64,000 bases of DNA from Ideonella aquatica (GTDB lineage: Bacteria > Pseudomonadota > Gammaproteobacteria > Burkholderiales > Burkholderiaceae_C). Shown one piece after another: positions 28,265-36,959 of the stretch; position 1 is the stretch's first letter; each line of letters begins with the position of its first letter. The DNA lies in the NCBI RefSeq assembly GCF_018069755.1, contig NZ_JAGQDE010000013.1, forward strand, positions 62,001-126,000. The letters run 5' to 3'. A model generated the notes under the pieces. The model did no database searches. It was not told the DNA's origin and worked only from the letters and a program-made list of their open reading frames with translations. The position numbers and the translations under genes are program-made.

Positions 28265-29028
28265 GGCACGCAGGGTCCTGCGGTACCTGCCCCCTCCAGG
28301 CGGCTGGCGTAGATCGGGTCGGGCTTGATGCAGCCCAGCACCGGCCCCTCGGGCTCGAACAGCGAGACGGCCCGTTCCAAGAAGCCGCTCAACATGCCGG
28401 GCACCAGGGTCAGCGGGACGATGACCGCCGCCGCATCTCGGGTGGCTTGCGAGCCGCTGCTGCCCAGCGCATTGGCGCCCGCGGCGGTGGCGGCGGCCAG
28501 TGTCAGGCGATCGGCCTTCAGTGTCTCGGCCAGCGGCAGCCGGTTGACCAGCGAGACTTCCACCCGAGCGACGGTGCCCGGGGGGTAGTGTTTGCCGGCC
28601 GACCTGGCCATGGCCTTGGCCTCAGCCAGCGGTCCCTGGCTGCCCATCGCAACCCCGCTGAAGACCACGCGCACGTCCTCGGGCTTCTGCAGCAGCGCCC
28701 GGCCGGACAGGTCCAGCCACAGCGAGGTCTGCCCCTTGGCGCCCTGGATCGACGCGACGCTGTCGTCGGAGCGCAGCCTGCCGCCATGCAGGTGGCTGCC
28801 GTGCAGGAAGAACCGAGCCCGCATCTGGTCCTGGATCCGGTCCTCCGACAGGCCCGGGTGCATGGCCTTTTGCATGGCAGCATAGCGGCTGGCCTGCGTG
28901 GCGGTCTGGTTCAGGTCACCATAGCGGCCCAGGTAGCTGATGCCCAGAAACAGCGGCAGCAGCACCGCCAGGGCCACCAGGAACTCGGCCATCGATTGGC
29001 CGTGCTGGCGGGATCGCGGCGCGCTCAT
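28261..29028 (-). CDS. TadE-like minor pseudopilin
   Basis: This 255-residue protein begins with a short basic leader and the prepilin-like motif HGQSMAEFLVALAVLLPLFL (Gly then Glu within the hydrophobic helix), typical of TadE/TadF. The C-terminal 200 residues are an exported soluble domain with few cysteines. It overlaps its neighbours on both sides by 4 bases, within the minus-strand Tad operon. Confidence 0.75.
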   Translation of the reverse strand: MSAPRSRQHGQSMAEFLVALAVLLPLFLGISYLGRYGDLNQTATQASRYAAMQKAMHPGLSEDRIQDQMRARFFLHGSHLHGGRLRSDDSVASIQGAKGQTSLWLDLSGRALLQKPEDVRVVFSGVAMGSQGPLAEAKAMARSAGKHYPPGTVARVEVSLVNRLPLAETLKADRLTLAAATAAGANALGSSGSQATRDAAAVIVPLTLVPGMLSGFLERAVSLFEPEGPVLGCIKPDPIYASRLEGAGTAGPCVP

Positions 29029-29876
29029 CGGCCGGCCCCCAGGGCTTGCTTGTGCGGCTGGCGCAGGAAGGCCTCGACGCTCTCGCGTGAGAAACGGGTG
29101 GGTGGAATCGGCGTGCCGTCGCTGAACTCGGCGAGCCTCATCTCCGCAGACATGGGAAAGATGGCGCCGACGTCGCCGCCGCGGTCATTTCTGTTGTCCA
29201 GGCGCATGCGCACGACGACCTGCTTGGCGCCGCTGGGAAGGGCCACATGCGAGCGGCGAGCGTAGAGGCAGTGGTCGTTGCCGCTGCGCTTGCCCAGCGG
29301 CGTCTTCAGCTCTCGGGAGACGATGTCTTCGGTCCAGATGCATTGAACGCCCAGTCCGGCATCGTCGACGGGCAGGCCGCTGAGGTCGACCTCGCGCTTG
29401 GGGGGGCGGCCATGACACACCACCGAGTTCTCGAACACCGCGACTTGAGGAACATCGCTTTCACCGGGCATGTACGGTCCCTTGGTCCCGCTCAGCGCGC
29501 GTCGGCATCCGTCAATGATGTCGACGTGGAAGCTGCGCCAGATGATGGGCTGACAGTTGGAGTCGACGACAAAGACCGCGTTGATGGTGTACTTCGCCCA
29601 CCGTTCGCCGTCGAAGAGTACTTCGCTCTGCTCATGGGGTGCCTGCTGCAACTGGGCCGCTGACAAGAGGGGCACAGGGGCGGCGGGCAGTCCTTTGCGG
29701 GTCCAGCATATGTGGGACATCAGTTCCAGATACTCCTGGATCGTTGCCGGGTGCGCGTAGCCTCGCAATACCACCCGCAGGGGCCCACCATCGGCGACGG
29801 CCGAGCCAGTGAGCAGCATCCACAGCAGCAGCCCGAGAGCCCAGATGCGGCCTCGGCCACGGACATCGCAGCGCAT
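29025..29876 (-). CDS. Exported hypothetical protein of the Tad operon
   Basis: This 283-residue protein starts at the ATG at 29876 and has a signal peptide (about residues 1-28, SAVADGG cleavage). An upstream in-frame start would extend into the TadG-like gene and is not used. The mature protein has several cysteines (HICWTRKG, DSNCQPIIW, DGCRRALSG, VVCHGRPP, VQCIWTEDI, DHCLYARR), probably paired as periplasmic disulfides. No family was recognised. The gene order (TadG-like, this, TadE-like) argues for a role in pilus biogenesis or envelope anchoring. Confidence 0.66.
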   Translation of the reverse strand: MRCDVRGRGRIWALGLLLWMLLTGSAVADGGPLRVVLRGYAHPATIQEYLELMSHICWTRKGLPAAPVPLLSAAQLQQAPHEQSEVLFDGERWAKYTINAVFVVDSNCQPIIWRSFHVDIIDGCRRALSGTKGPYMPGESDVPQVAVFENSVVCHGRPPKREVDLSGLPVDDAGLGVQCIWTEDIVSRELKTPLGKRSGNDHCLYARRSHVALPSGAKQVVVRMRLDNRNDRGGDVGAIFPMSAEMRLAEFSDGTPIPPTRFSRESVEAFLRQPHKQALGAGR

Positions 29877-29878
29877 CG

Positions 29879-31432
29879 TCACTGCCCTCCAGGTGTGTAC
29901 AGCGCGGCGTCCGGCGCCAGTCCCATGGCCACGAGAAGGGCCGCCTTTTCGCGCTGGCTGGTGTCTGCCAGCCGGGCTTGCCAGTAGGGACTGAACAAGG
30001 ATCCGTGCTCCTTGGCGCTGTCCGGGCGCCACAGTGAGCGGGCCGTGAAGTCGTTGGGCAGGCCGCGGCGCGGGCGCTCAAAGAAGACCCGCGCCTTGCC
30101 AATCGCGCTCAGTCGGTGGCCAGCCAGGCGCTCGGGCATCTCCGAGGAGCCAGCCACCGAGCCCGTTGTTACACCCATTCGCAGCGCATCACTGGTCACG
30201 GTGTTCGACGCAGGGCGGCTCACCACCACCACGAAGTCCAGACCCAGGCGACCGCGCTGGGACAGGGACTTGTCTCTAACGTCGTAGACATGGGGCACGC
30301 CGGTCCAGTTCTCGTGCCGGCTCGCGTCCTTGTAGGCCAACATCTGTGCGCTGCGCCGAGGTGACCAGGTATCGCCACCACCACCAACGTAGTCCGCATT
30401 TGAGCGACCCCATCCAATCGGCGTGTACAGCTTGCAGGGCCGCGGCGGCTTGCCACATAGCCCCTTGACCCACAGCTCCAAGGTGTCCTGGGACTCCCAA
30501 CGCTCATAGCTCTTGAGGCGGGAGCCGCCGTCCTTGTCGAGGCCGAACAGCAGGGCATCGAAGTTCAGCCATCCCGCGCCGGGTCGCGATGCTGAGAAGC
30601 CATCGCGCGAGGCCAGCAGAACATCGGCGGCATCTCGCCGGTCGTCCCCGGTCGTGGCGTACTGCCGGGTGAAGTTCCGCCATTCCCATTCGTTGGCGGC
30701 CAAGGTCAGCGCCAGGACCGCGGGCCGACGATCGAGTTGCACCCCGGCGTCCGAGTGCTGTCCGAACTGGGCGCGGTTGGCATCGGTAATGGCCGCGGCG
30801 GCATCTTGCGCCAGCAGGCTGCCCGTGCTCCGGACCATCAGGTGACTGCCTTTGATCAGCTTCTTCTCGACTTCCAGAATGTCGACGATCTTCGTGATCG
30901 ACTCGCCTAGGAGCGTATGACCCTCGTTCGCACGGTGCGCCAGCTCGTGCAACAAGCGGGCCGCGACAGCCACTTGAGGAACGAACGTACCCAACACGTC
31001 CAGTGCGTAGCCGATGTTGTCTGCCGAGTGTGAGAAGTACTGGGTCCAGCTCTCCAGGCTCAGCATCTGCACCAGGAACGCCTCGTTGGCCATCATGGCG
31101 CGGTTGTTGTAGGCCATCAGGTTGAGCAGCCGCGCTTCCACCGTGGCGCCGGCCAGCGCGGCGGCATCAGCCGCATTCACCGTCCGCTGCTTCGCCACGG
31201 TGAGTTGCGAGACGTTGAACACGCCGTACATCACGGCAGCTGCGGCCGACAGAGTGCCCAACAGCCAGATCATCGCTTGCCCGCGCTGCAGACCGCCTTT
31301 TCGCGGAGGGTGCAGACGTACGAAGCCGCTCCGAAGTGGTCCATTGCGCATGGTTCTGCCCTGTTGTGCCGGGCGCGGGCCATCAACGGCTCCGGGCGAC
31401 GATCCACGCAGATTGCTCGTTCCCGCTGTCAT
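29879..31432 (-). CDS. TadG-like exported protein with one N-terminal membrane helix
   Basis: This 517-residue protein has a basic leader and then GLQRGQAMIWLLGTLSAAAA, the single-helix anchor typical of TadG/TadE-type proteins (Flp-operon 'Tad-like Flp pilus-assembly' domain), followed by KQRTVNAADAAALAGA. No von Willebrand A MIDAS motif is evident, unlike canonical TadG. The remaining roughly 440 residues are periplasmic. An in-frame ATG at 31351 is an alternative start; 31432 was kept because it lies nine bases after the OmpA-like gene stop. Confidence 0.7.
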   Translation of the reverse strand: MTAGTSNLRGSSPGAVDGPRPAQQGRTMRNGPLRSGFVRLHPPRKGGLQRGQAMIWLLGTLSAAAAVMYGVFNVSQLTVAKQRTVNAADAAALAGATVEARLLNLMAYNNRAMMANEAFLVQMLSLESWTQYFSHSADNIGYALDVLGTFVPQVAVAARLLHELAHRANEGHTLLGESITKIVDILEVEKKLIKGSHLMVRSTGSLLAQDAAAAITDANRAQFGQHSDAGVQLDRRPAVLALTLAANEWEWRNFTRQYATTGDDRRDAADVLLASRDGFSASRPGAGWLNFDALLFGLDKDGGSRLKSYERWESQDTLELWVKGLCGKPPRPCKLYTPIGWGRSNADYVGGGGDTWSPRRSAQMLAYKDASRHENWTGVPHVYDVRDKSLSQRGRLGLDFVVVVSRPASNTVTSDALRMGVTTGSVAGSSEMPERLAGHRLSAIGKARVFFERPRRGLPNDFTARSLWRPDSAKEHGSLFSPYWQARLADTSQREKAALLVAMGLAPDAALYTPGGQ

Positions 31433-31441
31433 GTCACACCA

Positions 31442-32308
31442 TCACGGCGACTTCACCAGTTCGACGCGGCGGTTCTGCGCCCGTCCAGCGTCGGCGCGGT
31501 TGTCGGCGATCGGCTGTTCCTGTCCCCAGCCCTTGGCCGTCAGGCGGCCCGCCGCGATGCCCTGGGCCAGCAAGGCACTGCGCACCGCGTCCGCGCGCGC
31601 TTGGGACAGTCGCTTGTTCTCGGCGGCCTGGCCCACGTTGTCGGTATGGCCCTCGATCGACAGGCGCAACGACGGCGTCTGCTTGAGCCACTGCACGATG
31701 GTTTGCAGGGTCTGAGCAGCGTCTGGTGGCACCTCTGCGCTTCCAGTGGCGAAATTCAAACGAATCGTGGCAAACCCCTGGTCAGCCATCTCCTGGGCGA
31801 GCTTCCCAACCGTGACCTGCTGGACCATCGGGCTGGGTTCGATGAATGTCAGTGAATACCGCCGCGAGCCGTTGATTCGCAGCAGCACGTAGGTGGGCTC
31901 AGCCACCGACTTGCTAGGAATCTGGAAAATGTGGTGCCCTCCTTGAACATCCCGGCTAGTAGGCCCGAAGTTCGAGTTGAGCTGCACGCCGCCGAGTGAC
32001 TTGGCCGCACTAAGATAATTTCTGTAGATGAACGCTGGGGAAGTGGTCTCTTTGTCATCGTTGTAGTCAATGAAAGTAACCTTACCCTCGGCTTGAAATG
32101 CCTGAGAATTCTTGCCGATCTGGCCTGCGATGCTGAAATCTTCGATTTTCACGACATCGAATCTCGGACCTGTCTTTGAGTGGACCTCAAACCCCGGAAT
32201 ACGAGAAAGCAGGGGGTGGTCACTGGGTTCAGGTGAAGCCGCCGCGTGGGCGGTGGAAGCAGCGAATGCGGCCCAGAGCAGCCACAGAAGCAGACGGAAC
32301 ATGCGCAT
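31442..32308 (-). CDS. OmpA-family peptidoglycan-associated protein of the Tad locus
   Basis: This 288-residue protein has a signal peptide (about residues 1-22). Residues about 30-170 form an unknown domain, and the C-terminal OmpA-like domain carries LRLSIEGHTDNVGQAAENKRLSQ and LTAKGWGQEQPIADN, the peptidoglycan-binding signature. It probably anchors the Tad machinery to the cell wall. The N-terminal half is less GC-rich than the surrounding operon, which suggests a different history for that domain. It lies between the Flp pilin and TadG-like genes. Confidence 0.82.
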   Translation of the reverse strand: MRMFRLLLWLLWAAFAASTAHAAASPEPSDHPLLSRIPGFEVHSKTGPRFDVVKIEDFSIAGQIGKNSQAFQAEGKVTFIDYNDDKETTSPAFIYRNYLSAAKSLGGVQLNSNFGPTSRDVQGGHHIFQIPSKSVAEPTYVLLRINGSRRYSLTFIEPSPMVQQVTVGKLAQEMADQGFATIRLNFATGSAEVPPDAAQTLQTIVQWLKQTPSLRLSIEGHTDNVGQAAENKRLSQARADAVRSALLAQGIAAGRLTAKGWGQEQPIADNRADAGRAQNRRVELVKSP

Positions 32309-32424
32309 ACATTCAGACTTCAGGAGTACGACGCAGGCGAGATGCCCGGCAGCCCAGATGACGAGTGAATCCAGACACGCATCACCAGCGTCAAGTAGAT
32401 GAGAAGGGTTCGGACCTTGAGTTC

Positions 32425-32703
32425 TTACTTATCGCCCGTCGAATCGGCAAAGCTCGACAACCCACGTGGGGTATTGGCGTCGGACTTGGCTGCCTCCTCA
32501 GCATCCCGCGCGGCCTTAATCGCATTCTTGGCGTGCCCATCCTCTCCAGCCAAACCCGCCGCCAGACCCGCCGTTTGGTTGCGGATTGTTTTGCCGAAGA
32601 GGTTGTAGACGCCGATCGATGCGATCGCGATCAGCGCCACGATGATGATGTACTCGGTCATTCCTTGGCCGTGATGGCGACCCTTCATGCTGTGTGCGGA
32701 CAT
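32425..32703 (-). CDS. flp: Flp-type major pilin
   Basis: This 92-residue protein starts at the ATG at 32703, supported by AGGGAG five bases upstream; an earlier in-frame start at 32769 lacks support. The leader ends HHGQGMTEYIIIVALIAIA, the Flp prepilin motif (Gly then x-x-Glu-Tyr plus hydrophobic helix). Flp pilins are usually near 50-70 residues; this one has an extra charged, Ala/Lys/Asp-rich C-terminal tail (about residues 50-92) that could be surface-exposed. It is the first gene of the minus-strand Tad operon. Confidence 0.85.
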   Translation of the reverse strand: MSAHSMKGRHHGQGMTEYIIIVALIAIASIGVYNLFGKTIRNQTAGLAAGLAGEDGHAKNAIKAARDAEEAAKSDANTPRGLSSFADSTGDK

Positions 32704-32871
32704 ATTCGCTCCCTGAGGTTGATTGAGTCGAAGGTCGACGCCGACGTATCGCAGGAATGGGTATGACACACGGCTGTCGATGGCCGCCAGACTACTTCAA
32801 GACCTGCTGGCGTCAACCCCCCCTCATGGGTGATGGCCGGCTGAACTCCGACGGATTAATTTCCCCGGATC
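32704..32871. promoter_or_regulatory. Divergent control region between flp and the Lnt-like gene
   Basis: This 168-base gap between oppositely oriented Tad genes must hold both promoters. I could not place -35/-10 boxes with confidence. ATTAATTT at about 32855-32862 is the only AT-rich patch near the plus-strand gene. Confidence 0.3.
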
Positions 32872-34500
32872 GTGGCGCCGGGAACCTCCTCGGCGTTGAT
32901 TGTCAAAACCCTTGGATCGCCACGTCCCGCTATCAACGTGCCCAGCACTCCACAGGTTAAACCCGCTTGGACCGGCGCGGTGTCCGGCGCCCTGATCGGC
33001 CTGTCGCTGGCGGGACCGGCGTGGTCGGTCCTGGCCTGGCCCGCCTTGTTGCTGTGGGCGGTGGGCATCCATGGGTGCCAGGATCGTCGCCAGGAGGCCG
33101 CCTGCCTCGCATGGGGTGTCTGGGCCTGGTCCAGTGTCGGCACGGTCTGGGTGGCCACCGCGGTGCACGACGCCTCGGACGCGCGGCTGCTCTGGCAGTG
33201 GCTGACGATGCTGGTGTCAGTGGTTCACCACTCGGCCTGCGTGATGCTGCCCTGGGTGCCGCTGCGCTGGTCCATGGGGCGGGACACCACAGCGCGCCAG
33301 CGACTGGCAGCGTGGGCCATCGCCCTGGCCTCGGGTGAGACCTGGCGCCAATGGGGCTGCGCCGGGCACGGCTACGCCTCGCTGGCGGACCCTCTGTCGG
33401 CGGTGCCCGGCGCGGCGCTGCCGCTGAGCCTGGTGGGCGGGCTGGGGTTGTCGGCCATCGGTTGCGCTGCTGCCGCGGTGGCAGCCTTGGCGCTGCTGTC
33501 GCCTGACCACCGTGGACCTCGGCGCATGGCCGCGGTGGCCGCCGTGTTGCTGCCGATACTCCTCGCGCTCCCCTTGCGACCCACGCCCACCGAGACCCGC
33601 GCCCACAACGACGGGTGGCGGGTCGTGGCCCTGGCCACCCACATCGACCATGGTCAGGCGTCCAGCCGGCCTGGGCGAGATCGCCAGCTCGCGGCACTGG
33701 ACCAGGCCATGCAGCTGGCTGGCGCCGGCCAGGCGGTGGTCACCCCTGAAACCTTCTTTGCCGAGCCACCCCCTCAGAGGGCGGAAGGCGTCTGGGCCGA
33801 CCTGCTGCGTCAGGTCGACACCAGCGGCGTCACAGTGCTGCTGGGCATGCCACACGCGCTGCAGGACGAAACCGGCCTGCGGATCATCAACACAGCGCTG
33901 CAGCTCGCCCCCGGCAGAGCGTCGATGTATGGCAAGCGCCGACTGGTTCCCGGCGGCGAGTATCTGCCCTGGCCCTCGCTGATGGGCTGGATCGATGGGC
34001 CGGTGTTCGGCCGCACGCTCGAGGGGCCCAGTCCCGCCCCCGAGGAATTGGTGCAATCGCTGCTGGTGGCGGGACACGCCACGGGCGTGTTGATCTGCCA
34101 CGAGATGTCCTTCGCTCTGGAAGCCGCCGAGCGGGCAGCCAACACCGAATGGCTGGTAGTGCTGTCCGAGGACGGCTGGATCGACCACCCGATGTATCGC
34201 CAGCAGATGGTCGCGCTGGCCCGGCTGCGCGCCATGGAGACCGGTTTGCCGCTGCTGCGGGTGGCCAACGGCGGGCCGACGCTGCTGGCCCTGCCTGACG
34301 GGCGGGTGCAGCGCATGCTGCCGCTGCGCGGCGCACGCATCCAGCCCTGGCCCGTGGTGGTCCCCGCCGGCGGCACCGCCTCGTTCTATGCGCGCAGTGC
34401 CGCCCCGCAATGGTGGCTGCTGGCGCTGTTTCCGCTGGCGCGGGCCCTGCCTGCGGCCTTCGGGCAACGGGCCCCATGGCGCCGAGGAGTCTCTGCATGA
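32872..34500 (+). CDS. Apolipoprotein N-acyltransferase (Lnt)-like protein in the Tad locus
   Basis: This 542-residue protein has an N-terminal multi-helix membrane part (about residues 35-240) and a C-terminal nitrilase/CN-hydrolase domain. The nitrilase-type triad is visible: Glu293 (VVTPETFF), Lys355 (SMYGKRRLVPGGEYLPW) and Cys409 (GVLICHEMSF). Spacing agrees closely with the known Lnt triad Glu267-Lys335-Cys387. Lnt adds the third acyl chain to lipoproteins in the inner membrane. This looks like a specialised paralog rather than the housekeeping enzyme, because it is coupled (ATGA) to a TadE-like gene and followed by a lipoprotein. The start is uncertain: GTG at 32872 or GTG at 32938. Confidence 0.78.
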   Translation: MAPGTSSALIVKTLGSPRPAINVPSTPQVKPAWTGAVSGALIGLSLAGPAWSVLAWPALLLWAVGIHGCQDRRQEAACLAWGVWAWSSVGTVWVATAVHDASDARLLWQWLTMLVSVVHHSACVMLPWVPLRWSMGRDTTARQRLAAWAIALASGETWRQWGCAGHGYASLADPLSAVPGAALPLSLVGGLGLSAIGCAAAAVAALALLSPDHRGPRRMAAVAAVLLPILLALPLRPTPTETRAHNDGWRVVALATHIDHGQASSRPGRDRQLAALDQAMQLAGAGQAVVTPETFFAEPPPQRAEGVWADLLRQVDTSGVTVLLGMPHALQDETGLRIINTALQLAPGRASMYGKRRLVPGGEYLPWPSLMGWIDGPVFGRTLEGPSPAPEELVQSLLVAGHATGVLICHEMSFALEAAERAANTEWLVVLSEDGWIDHPMYRQQMVALARLRAMETGLPLLRVANGGPTLLALPDGRVQRMLPLRGARIQPWPVVVPAGGTASFYARSAAPQWWLLALFPLARALPAAFGQRAPWRRGVSA

Positions 34501-35204
34501 AGCCCGCATCGGCCCGGCGCCGTCAGCAAGGCGCATCGCTGGTCGAGTTCGTGATCGTCTTTCCGTTCGCCGTGCTGTTCACGCTCAGCCTGATCCAGGC
34601 GGGCTTCGTCTTCATGGCCAAGACCACGCTGAACCACGCCACCTTCATGGCGGCACGGGTGGGCGCCGTGCACAACGCCAGCCGCAGCGCCATGACCGAC
34701 GCCCTGGCGCGCGGGCTCAGCCCGTTCTACCAGGACGGCTCCCGCAGGAACGACCACACCCGGCTGGCGATGGCCCTGGCCGAGGCCCAGGTGGACACCC
34801 GGCTCTTCAGCGAGTTCACCGTGTTGTCGCCCTCACCCGAGGCCTTCGCCGACTTCGGCGTGCGTGATCCCGTCCGGAAGCTCACCTACATCCCGAACGA
34901 CAACCTCGCCTTCCGCAGCCAGGCCGTGCAACCCAAGTCCAAGATGAACCTGCGCGACGCCAATCTGTTGAAGATCAAGGTCGTCTATGGCTATGAGATG
35001 AAGGTCCCGCTGATGGCCGGCGTGGTCCGCCGCGTGATGTGCGGCGGTGACGCGGGTGTCGACGCCTGGGGCGACGTCAGCATCGCCGAGTCGGCCTTCG
35101 GCCTGTCCAACCCGCTGCTGTGCGCCCGCTACTACCGCCACGGCCGACTGCCCATCGAGGCCTATGCCCTGGTCGAGATGCAGTCGCCGGCCTACCAACC
35201 CTGA
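34497..35204 (+). CDS. TadE-like minor pseudopilin (second copy)
   Basis: This 235-residue protein starts at the ATG at 34497, overlapping the Lnt-like stop. The leader RRRQQGASLVEFVIVFPFAV fits the TadE pseudopilin motif (Gly-Ala-x-x-Val-Glu). The remainder is exported, with the C-terminal segment containing two cysteines. It duplicates the role of the TadE-like protein in the minus-strand arm, though sequences differ. It is probably needed for pilus assembly. Confidence 0.74.
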   Translation: MKPASARRRQQGASLVEFVIVFPFAVLFTLSLIQAGFVFMAKTTLNHATFMAARVGAVHNASRSAMTDALARGLSPFYQDGSRRNDHTRLAMALAEAQVDTRLFSEFTVLSPSPEAFADFGVRDPVRKLTYIPNDNLAFRSQAVQPKSKMNLRDANLLKIKVVYGYEMKVPLMAGVVRRVMCGGDAGVDAWGDVSIAESAFGLSNPLLCARYYRHGRLPIEAYALVEMQSPAYQP

Positions 35205-35225
35205 AGTCTTTGCAAGGATCGCTCC

Positions 35226-35609
35226 GTGTCCACATTCATGCCACGTTACTCCCGGTGCGGCCTGGTGGCCTTGCCGCTGACGATCGCCCTGGCCGGCTGC
35301 GGCGGTGGCGGCAATGAACTGGGTCCGGCCGATGCCGTCTGGGCGTCGCCCGATGCGGTCAAGGTCGGCGCCAAGGGCAGCTGCTTCGTGGGGATCGGCC
35401 CAACCGTCCATGTCTATGGCGGCAAGCCGCCCTACGTGCTGAAGAATGCTGCGCCCTTGGCCATGTCGCTCGATCGCGCGCGCGTCAACATGCCGGGTGA
35501 GGGCTTCACGCTGACCTTCAACGGCGTGTGTCTGTCGGACATGCCCATCACGATCGAGGATGCCGAAGGCCGGTTGCTGGCCGTGCCGATCAGCAACGCG
35601 CCGATATGA
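35226..35609 (+). CDS. Small lipoprotein next to the Lnt-like gene
   Basis: This 127-residue protein starts with GTG at 35226. It has a lipoprotein signal peptide (LTIALAGCGGGG; acylated Cys near residue 25). The mature part has two cysteines (KGSCFVG, NGVCLSD) that may pair, and a beta-rich look. No family was recognised. Its position two genes after an Lnt-like N-acyltransferase makes it a natural candidate substrate; this is inference. The stop overlaps the next start (ATGA). Confidence 0.7.
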   Translation: MSTFMPRYSRCGLVALPLTIALAGCGGGGNELGPADAVWASPDAVKVGAKGSCFVGIGPTVHVYGGKPPYVLKNAAPLAMSLDRARVNMPGEGFTLTFNGVCLSDMPITIEDAEGRLLAVPISNAPI

Positions 35610-35959
35610 CCGCCGGTCCCGGCCCATGGCTCGCGCTTGTCGTGCTGGGCCTGCTGCTCAGGCCGGCGTCAGCGCAGTGGCACTGTCGTCAGGGACGGGT
35701 CGAGCTGATCGGCGGGGGCGCCCAGGGCTGTGTCGAGTCCGCACCAACCTCCCCACCGGCATCCCCACCGAACCTCGTTGTTGCACCGACGTCGCAGCGC
35801 CAGCGTGACATCACTCGGCGCGCGATCCTGGAGAACGAGCTGCGCCAGGAGCATGCCGCGCTGGCTGCTCTGCAGCGCGATGGGCGTGCGGCGGATGCTG
35901 CCCAGCGGCGGCGCGCACAGGACAACATCGATGCCCTGCGGCGCGAACTCGCGCGGTGA
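35606..35959 (+). CDS. Small exported protein with C-terminal coiled coil
   Basis: This 117-residue protein has a signal peptide (about residues 1-23, RPASAQW cleavage), two cysteines in WHCRQGRVELIGGGAQGCVE, a Pro/Ser linker and a charged helix (about residues 65-117, TRRAILENELRQEHAALAAL) that should form a coiled coil. The coupling to the lipoprotein gene suggests a periplasmic complex. It is the last gene of the plus-strand Tad arm. Confidence 0.66.
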   Translation: MTAGPGPWLALVVLGLLLRPASAQWHCRQGRVELIGGGAQGCVESAPTSPPASPPNLVVAPTSQRQRDITRRAILENELRQEHAALAALQRDGRAADAAQRRRAQDNIDALRRELAR

Positions 35960-36150
35960 GCACGCGCCCGATCGACGCCGTCGGCATCGGCGGCTGCCGC
36001 ACTTTGGTCACGTACAGACGACCGTGCTACTCGGGTCGCACCACGGGCTGTCTTCGTCGCGGGCCAAAGGCTGGGGCGCAGAGGTTGCGTTTGACGATGG
36101 GGGATGCGGCGCCGCACTGGCGTTGCCCCCCGCAGCGCCGCCGCACGCCC

Positions 36151-36816
36151 TCAGGGCTGCAGCAGCGCATCCAGGCGGTCGATCACGCGGTCGGGGCCCG
36201 AGGCCTCGACCGGCTCGCCGTGGTTGTAGCCATAGCGCACCAGCACCACCGGGCAGCCGGCGGCGCGGGCGGCCTGGCAGTCGTTGCTGGAGTCGCCCAC
36301 CATCAGCGTCTGCGCGGGCGTGGTGCCCAGCGCAGCGCAGGTGCGCAGCAGCGGCAGCGGGTCGGGCTTCTTGCGCTCGAAGGCGTCGCCGCCAAACACC
36401 ACGTCGAAGTGCCCGTCCAGGCCCTTGCGCGCCAGCAGCTCGCGCGCAAATTCGCCCGGCTTGTTGGTCAGGCAGGCCAGGCGCAGGCCGCGCGCGCGCA
36501 GCGCCTGCAGGCCCTCCGGCACGCCTGGGTACACGGCCGAGTGCGCGCCGTTGATGCTGCGGTAATGGCGCTGGTAGGCGGCCCAGGCGGCCTCGTACAG
36601 CGCAGCGTCGGCGCCCACCTCGGCCAGCGTGCGGCGGATCAGGTGCTCCGAGCCCTTGCCCACCGTGCGCTCGATGAACGCGCGGCCAATCGCCGGCTGA
36701 CCCAGCTCGGCCAGTGTGCGGTTCAGCGCGGCGTCGAAATCGCCCACGGTGTCCACCATCGTGCCGTCCAGGTCAACGATGGCGGCGTGCCAGGGCAGGA
36801 TCGTGGGTGAGGTCAT
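36151..36816 (-). CDS. gph: Phosphoglycolate phosphatase (HAD superfamily)
   Basis: This 221-residue HAD hydrolase has motif I VDLDGTMVDT (nucleophile Asp), motif II LTNKPGEFA, motif III Lys in FERKKPDPLPLL and motif IV VGDSSNDCQAARAAGC, as in bacterial Gph. Gph removes phosphate from 2-phosphoglycolate, the product of RuBisCO oxygenation. A form I RuBisCO operon lies about 10 kb away, so a role in photorespiratory salvage is plausible though Gph is also general housekeeping. The ATG at 36816 was chosen at the start of the HAD fold; a longer frame to 36963 adds Arg-rich sequence. Confidence 0.84.
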   Translation of the reverse strand: MTSPTILPWHAAIVDLDGTMVDTVGDFDAALNRTLAELGQPAIGRAFIERTVGKGSEHLIRRTLAEVGADAALYEAAWAAYQRHYRSINGAHSAVYPGVPEGLQALRARGLRLACLTNKPGEFARELLARKGLDGHFDVVFGGDAFERKKPDPLPLLRTCAALGTTPAQTLMVGDSSNDCQAARAAGCPVVLVRYGYNHGEPVEASGPDRVIDRLDALLQP

Positions 36817-36959
36817 GGGCGAGTGGGCTGCAAGACGGGGTGCCCGGATTGTGCGGCGCCGCGCCCGGCCCGCGTGCGGGGTGGGGTGTTGGCTGGGGCC
36901 GGGCGCGGCGCCACAGACCTGATCTCGAGAACGCCGCAGGGCGGCGGTTGCACGATGGT

